In this document: in pieces, positions 5,657 to 8,152 of the stretch
Layout of the letters: every line of letters starts with the position of its first letter
Numbering within the stretch: the stretch's first letter is position 1
NCBI GenBank assembly: GCA_964461295.1
Contig: CAYWTX010000027.1
Location: forward strand, 1-8,152
DNA: 8,152 bases
Reading direction: 5' to 3'
From: CAYWTX01 sp964461295
GTDB lineage: Bacteria; Planctomycetota; Phycisphaerae; SM23-33
Position numbers and translations under genes: made by a program
Notes under the pieces: model-generated
Told to the model about the DNA's origin: nothing
Database searches by the model: none
The model's input: only the letters and a program-made list of their open reading frames with translations

Positions 5657-7450
5657 TCACCATCCGCTTCGCCGCTCGCCTGCCTCGTCCCTCCTCCGCT
5701 GCCCCGGCTCCATGTCCGGCGGAACGTTCAAGTACCGCAGCGACTTGTCCAGCACCTGCGACATCGCCGGGGCCGCCACCGTGCCGCCGTAGTAGCCCTT
5801 GCTCGCCTGCGGCCAGTACAGCGACACCATGCACACCAGCCGCGGCTTGCCCGCCGGCGCGCCGCCGATGAACGTGCCCACGTACGCGTTGGGCACGTAG
5901 CCGCGGGCGCTGGGAATCTGCGCCGTGCCCGTCTTGCCCCACGTGCTGTACCGCTCCAGCCGGGCCTTCTTGCCCGTGCCGCGCTCCACCACCTGTTGCA
6001 GCACCGAAAGCGACTGGTGCGCCGTCGATTCCTTCAGCACCCGCCGCACCACCTTGGGGTGGCTCTTCCACTCGACGCTGCCGTCGGCGCGGCGGATCTC
6101 CCGCACGAGCTGCGGCTCCATGAGCAGCCCGCCGTTGGCGAACGCCGAGAACGCCATCGCCAACTGCAACGCCGTGACCGAAATCTCCTGCCCGAACGGC
6201 ACGCGCCGCAGGCTGTACCCGTCCCATTTGCGCAGCCTGCGCAGGATGCCCGCGCTCTCGCCCGGCAGGCAGATGCCCGTCCGGTCGTCAAAGCCCCACT
6301 TGCGGCACAACGTGAACAGCGCCGCGTTGCCCAGCTTCTCGCCGATCTTGGCCATGCCGATGTTGCTGGAATGGACGACAATGTCCTCCACGCTCAGCGT
6401 GCCGTAGTGGTTGCCGTGGTCGGTGATCCGGCCGCCCTTCAGCGCGTGATACTCCCCGTTCTCGCAGAACAACTCCGTCTGGTAGCTCACCACGCCGAGG
6501 TCCACCGCCGACGCGGCCGTGATCGGCTTGAACGCGCTGCCGGGCTCGTAGGGACAACTGACCGCGCGGTTGGTGCGATTGGCGACCTCGGCATGAGCGA
6601 AGTCGCCCGGATCGAACGACGGCACCGACGCCATGCCCAACACGTCGCCCGTCCAGGGGTCCACCACGATGCCCACCCCCCACTTGGCGTTGTATTGCTG
6701 CACCGCCCCGGCCACGGCCTGCTGGAGGTATTCCTGGATCACCACGTCCATGCACAGCAAGACGTTATGCCCGTCGCGCGAGGGCTTCTCCTCCAACTGC
6801 CACAGCGGGCGCCGACGAGCGTCGGTCAGCAGCGTGACGAAGCCGTCGCGCCCCCCGACGTGGTCGTCCAGGCTCAACTCCAGCCCGCCGCCCCCGCGGA
6901 TGTTGGGGTCCCTGCCCTTCAGCGCCCGGTCGTGGCGGAAGCCGATCACCGGCCCGGCCAGGTCGCCCTCGGGATACTCGCGCCGCCACTCGTGCTGCAC
7001 GCCCACCCCGGGCAGGTCCAGCTTCACAACGGCCTCGACCTCGCCCATGGTCAATCCCAGCTTCACCGGCACGTAGCGGTCCTCGCGCCGGTTGACGAGT
7101 TTCTCCTGGATCTTCACCGGGTTGACCTTGAGCAGGTCGCCCAGCTTGATGCAGATGTCGGCGATCTCCTCGTCGCTCTGCCGCCCCGCCAGCACGTTGG
7201 GGTCCATGAAGCACACCGCGTCCTGCCGGCTCACCGCCATCGGGACGTAGCAGCCCCGCGTGGCGGCGAAGACATTGCCAGGCCGGCCGGGATGCGGGAC
7301 GACCATCACCTGCTGGCGGTTGAGTTTCTCGATGGCGAAATCCTGGCCGTCACGGACCAGGGCGCCCAGGCGGGCGCACAGTGCCAGGGCGGTGAAGGCG
7401 AGCACGCCGAAGAGCACGTTCATCCGCCATGTGCCGGCCGGGGGGAGCAT
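5657..7450 (-). CDS. ftsI: FtsI-type class B penicillin-binding protein (septal transpeptidase)
   Basis: FtsI (PBP3) is the D,D-transpeptidase that cross-links septal peptidoglycan and works with the glycosyltransferase FtsW. The 597 residues start with a short cytoplasmic tail and one membrane anchor (about 11-32), followed by a periplasmic dimerisation region (about 45-220) and the transpeptidase domain (about 228-570). Active-site motifs are complete: SAFK with nucleophile S305 and K308 (in YEPGSAFKPI), SSN (361-363) and KTGTA (506-510). No PASTA domain follows; the protein ends in a short charged tail (about 578-597). The usual RGxIxDRxGxxLA motif before the dimerisation domain is degenerate here (55-72). 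The ATG at 7450 has only a weak GGATGG 9 nt upstream; Met10 at 7423 is an alternative start. Position after ftsL and before murE supports FtsI over an elongation PBP2. Confidence 0.94.
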   Translation of the reverse strand: MLPPAGTWRMNVLFGVLAFTALALCARLGALVRDGQDFAIEKLNRQQVMVVPHPGRPGNVFAATRGCYVPMAVSRQDAVCFMDPNVLAGRQSDEEIADICIKLGDLLKVNPVKIQEKLVNRREDRYVPVKLGLTMGEVEAVVKLDLPGVGVQHEWRREYPEGDLAGPVIGFRHDRALKGRDPNIRGGGGLELSLDDHVGGRDGFVTLLTDARRRPLWQLEEKPSRDGHNVLLCMDVVIQEYLQQAVAGAVQQYNAKWGVGIVVDPWTGDVLGMASVPSFDPGDFAHAEVANRTNRAVSCPYEPGSAFKPITAASAVDLGVVSYQTELFCENGEYHALKGGRITDHGNHYGTLSVEDIVVHSSNIGMAKIGEKLGNAALFTLCRKWGFDDRTGICLPGESAGILRRLRKWDGYSLRRVPFGQEISVTALQLAMAFSAFANGGLLMEPQLVREIRRADGSVEWKSHPKVVRRVLKESTAHQSLSVLQQVVERGTGKKARLERYSTWGKTGTAQIPSARGYVPNAYVGTFIGGAPAGKPRLVCMVSLYWPQASKGYYGGTVAAPAMSQVLDKSLRYLNVPPDMEPGQRRRDEAGERRSGW

Positions 7451-7488
7451 CGCGAAAAACCATCCATGTATGTATGTTTAAGTGATGT

Positions 7489-7534
7489 GTTGGCTCGTTG
7501 GCAAATGACGGACCCGCCAGTCAACGAGTCAACG
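7489..7534. repeat. Inverted pair of tandem octamers in the ftsI/ftsL gap
   Basis: Two direct units on the left, GTTGGCTC (7489-7496) and GTTGGCAA (7497-7504), face two inverted units on the right, AGTCAACG (7519-7526) and AGTCAACG (7527-7534). The arms pair at 12 of 14 positions around a 16-nt loop, so the 85-bp gap can form a hairpin in the mRNA between ftsL and ftsI. The right array ends directly beside the ftsL stop codon (7536-7538). An ATGT triplicate (7466-7477) lies nearer ftsI. Confidence 0.65.
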
Positions 7535-7535
7535 A

Positions 7536-7802
7536 CTACCGTTTCTTCGGCGGCGGCTTGGCCAGGTCGTCCTGCGCCCGCTGCGAAACCCCGACCGCCA
7601 GATCGCTCGCCCGCTGGCGCACCTGCCGCGGGGCCGCCAACTTGCCCAGCATCGCCTGCTGCTCGTACAACACCCGCCGCAGCTTCACCTGCTCCAACTG
7701 CATCCGCTCGACCTCGTGCCGGCTGCGATCCTGGCCGCGACGCAGGTAGATCTGCCCGACCACGATGGCCGCCAACATCACGATGATCGCCACGAAACGC
7801 AA
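7536..7802 (-). CDS. ftsL: FtsL-like small bitopic division protein
   Basis: FtsL is a small membrane protein that, with FtsB and FtsQ, scaffolds and activates the FtsW-FtsI pair at the septum. The sequence is too divergent for direct recognition; the call rests on architecture and place. The 88 residues have a very short cytoplasmic end, one membrane segment (about 3-19), a charged, Leu/Gln-rich stretch likely to form a coiled coil (about 22-56), then AAPRQVRQRASDLAVGV (56-72), which resembles the post-coil region of FtsL-type proteins, and a basic Pro/Lys tail. The gene sits immediately upstream of ftsI, the usual ftsL slot. The start is TTG at 7802 with AAGGTG 4 nt upstream, 14 nt after the LysM gene's stop, which implies cotranscription. 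An FtsB-like identity is the main alternative. Confidence 0.7.
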   Translation of the reverse strand: MRFVAIIVMLAAIVVGQIYLRRGQDRSRHEVERMQLEQVKLRRVLYEQQAMLGKLAAPRQVRQRASDLAVGVSQRAQDDLAKPPPKKR

Positions 7803-7806
7803 AGGT

Positions 7807-7812
7807 CACCTT
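7807..7812 (-). promoter_or_regulatory. Ribosome binding site of the ftsL-like gene
   Basis: AAGGTG on the minus strand lies 4 nt before the TTG at 7802; the AAGG core is 6 nt away. It supports the TTG start over the in-frame GTG at 7793 and fits within the 14-nt junction with the LysM gene. Confidence 0.6.
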
Positions 7813-7816
7813 GCGC

Positions 7817-8152
7817 CTACGCCGGAAGCTGAATCTCCAGCCCGGTGGGAAGCCGGTTGGGGTTGCTCACCCGCCCGCGATTCAACTCGATGAGCTTCTG
7901 GACCGTCCTGAAACTGCCGTCGCGAAGCTGCTCCCGGGCGATCCTGCTGAACGTGTCGCCCTGGCGGGTCGTGTACACCTTCCCCGCCGCGGGCGTCGCG
8001 GCGCCCGTGCCCGCTCCGCTCGTCGCGGCTGCGACCGCCGCGGCTGCGACCGCCGCGCCAGGCTTCCGCCCGCCAAGCGCTTCCTGCAAACCGTCGATGC
8101 CCACCTCGTCGTACCGCCCGCCAGCGCCGCCGCCCATCGCGCCGCCGGGAAC
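7817..8152 (-). CDS. LysM-domain protein, C-terminal part (N-terminus cut by window edge)
   Basis: The protein probably binds peptidoglycan or another N-acetylglucosamine polymer through its C-terminal LysM domain. The frame is open to the window edge; counting from an internal ATG at 8137, 106 residues are visible and at least five more codons lie upstream. A Gly-rich segment and an Ala-rich linker (about 27-53) lead into the LysM domain (about 54-105), with YTTRQGDTFSRIA (55-67), IELN (83-86) and SNPNRLPTGLEIQLP (91-105). This is the long LysM form that often ends a protein. No signal peptide or anchor is visible because the N-terminus is missing. It stops 14 nt before the ftsL-like gene and so probably shares its transcript. 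A LysM gene at this place is not part of the classical dcw order, where rsmH precedes ftsL. No gene symbol can be justified. Confidence 0.8.
   Translation of the reverse strand, partial: VPGGAMGGGAGGRYDEVGIDGLQEALGGRKPGAAVAAAAVAAATSGAGTGAATPAAGKVYTTRQGDTFSRIAREQLRDGSFRTVQKLIELNRGRVSNPNRLPTGLEIQLPA
8025..8054. repeat. Exact 15-bp tandem duplication in the LysM gene linker
   Basis: GCGGCTGCGACCGCC occurs twice in a row (8025-8039 and 8040-8054). It keeps the frame and encodes part of the Ala/Val-rich linker before the LysM domain, so it is a length-variable spacer rather than a structured part of the protein. Confidence 0.75.

Noticed and set aside
3693..5792. A plus-strand open frame of 699 codons opposite murE
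   Set aside because: It starts inside repeat DNA and ends inside the ftsI coding region on the opposite strand. Composition and periodic NPQSA-like peptides mark it as spurious.
5588..7786. A plus-strand open frame of 732 codons opposite ftsI and ftsL
   Set aside because: It begins in the heptamer array and runs antisense to two supported genes. The product is His/Arg/Ala-rich with no family motif.

Overview
This window is a stretch of a bacterial division and cell wall (dcw) gene cluster. All genes lie on the minus strand, so transcription runs from the right end to the left. In that order they are: the C-terminal part of a LysM-domain protein (cut by the right edge), a small ftsL-like gene, ftsI (division transpeptidase), murE, murF, mraY and ftsW (cut by the left edge). 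No RNA gene, CRISPR array, transposase or prophage gene is visible. The plus strand holds only long shadow frames caused by the high G+C content.

The DNA is very G+C rich by eye. The genes are those of a diderm-type peptidoglycan maker: MurE carries the DNPR motif of the meso-diaminopimelate-adding type. Most gaps between genes contain short tandem 7- or 8-bp repeats, often as inverted pairs, plus a duplicated GC hairpin. Together with the loose operon spacing and a LysM gene next to ftsL, this resembles Planctomycetota (Phycisphaerae-like) or a related uncultured lineage. That assignment is an inference; no marker gene in the window settles it.

The genes form one pathway. MurE and MurF complete the UDP-MurNAc-pentapeptide in the cytoplasm, and MraY transfers it to undecaprenyl phosphate to make lipid I. 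FtsW polymerises the finished lipid II at the septum, FtsI cross-links the strands, and FtsL is the small bitopic divisome protein expected to hold FtsW and FtsI in complex. The LysM protein probably binds peptidoglycan. murD, which normally sits between mraY and ftsW, is absent from that place.

The most unusual part is the non-coding DNA. The gaps are 76 bp (ftsW/mraY), 143 bp (mraY/murF), 275 bp (murF/murE), 254 bp (murE/ftsI) and 85 bp (ftsI/ftsL). Each contains repeats: a 34-bp hairpin element present twice, a 189-bp foldback element, a second heptamer pair, an inverted octamer pair and an octamer array. Only the 14-bp ftsL/LysM junction is tight. The gaps look colonised by small non-coding repeats that may also act as RNA structures between cistrons. 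No gap reaches 300 bp.
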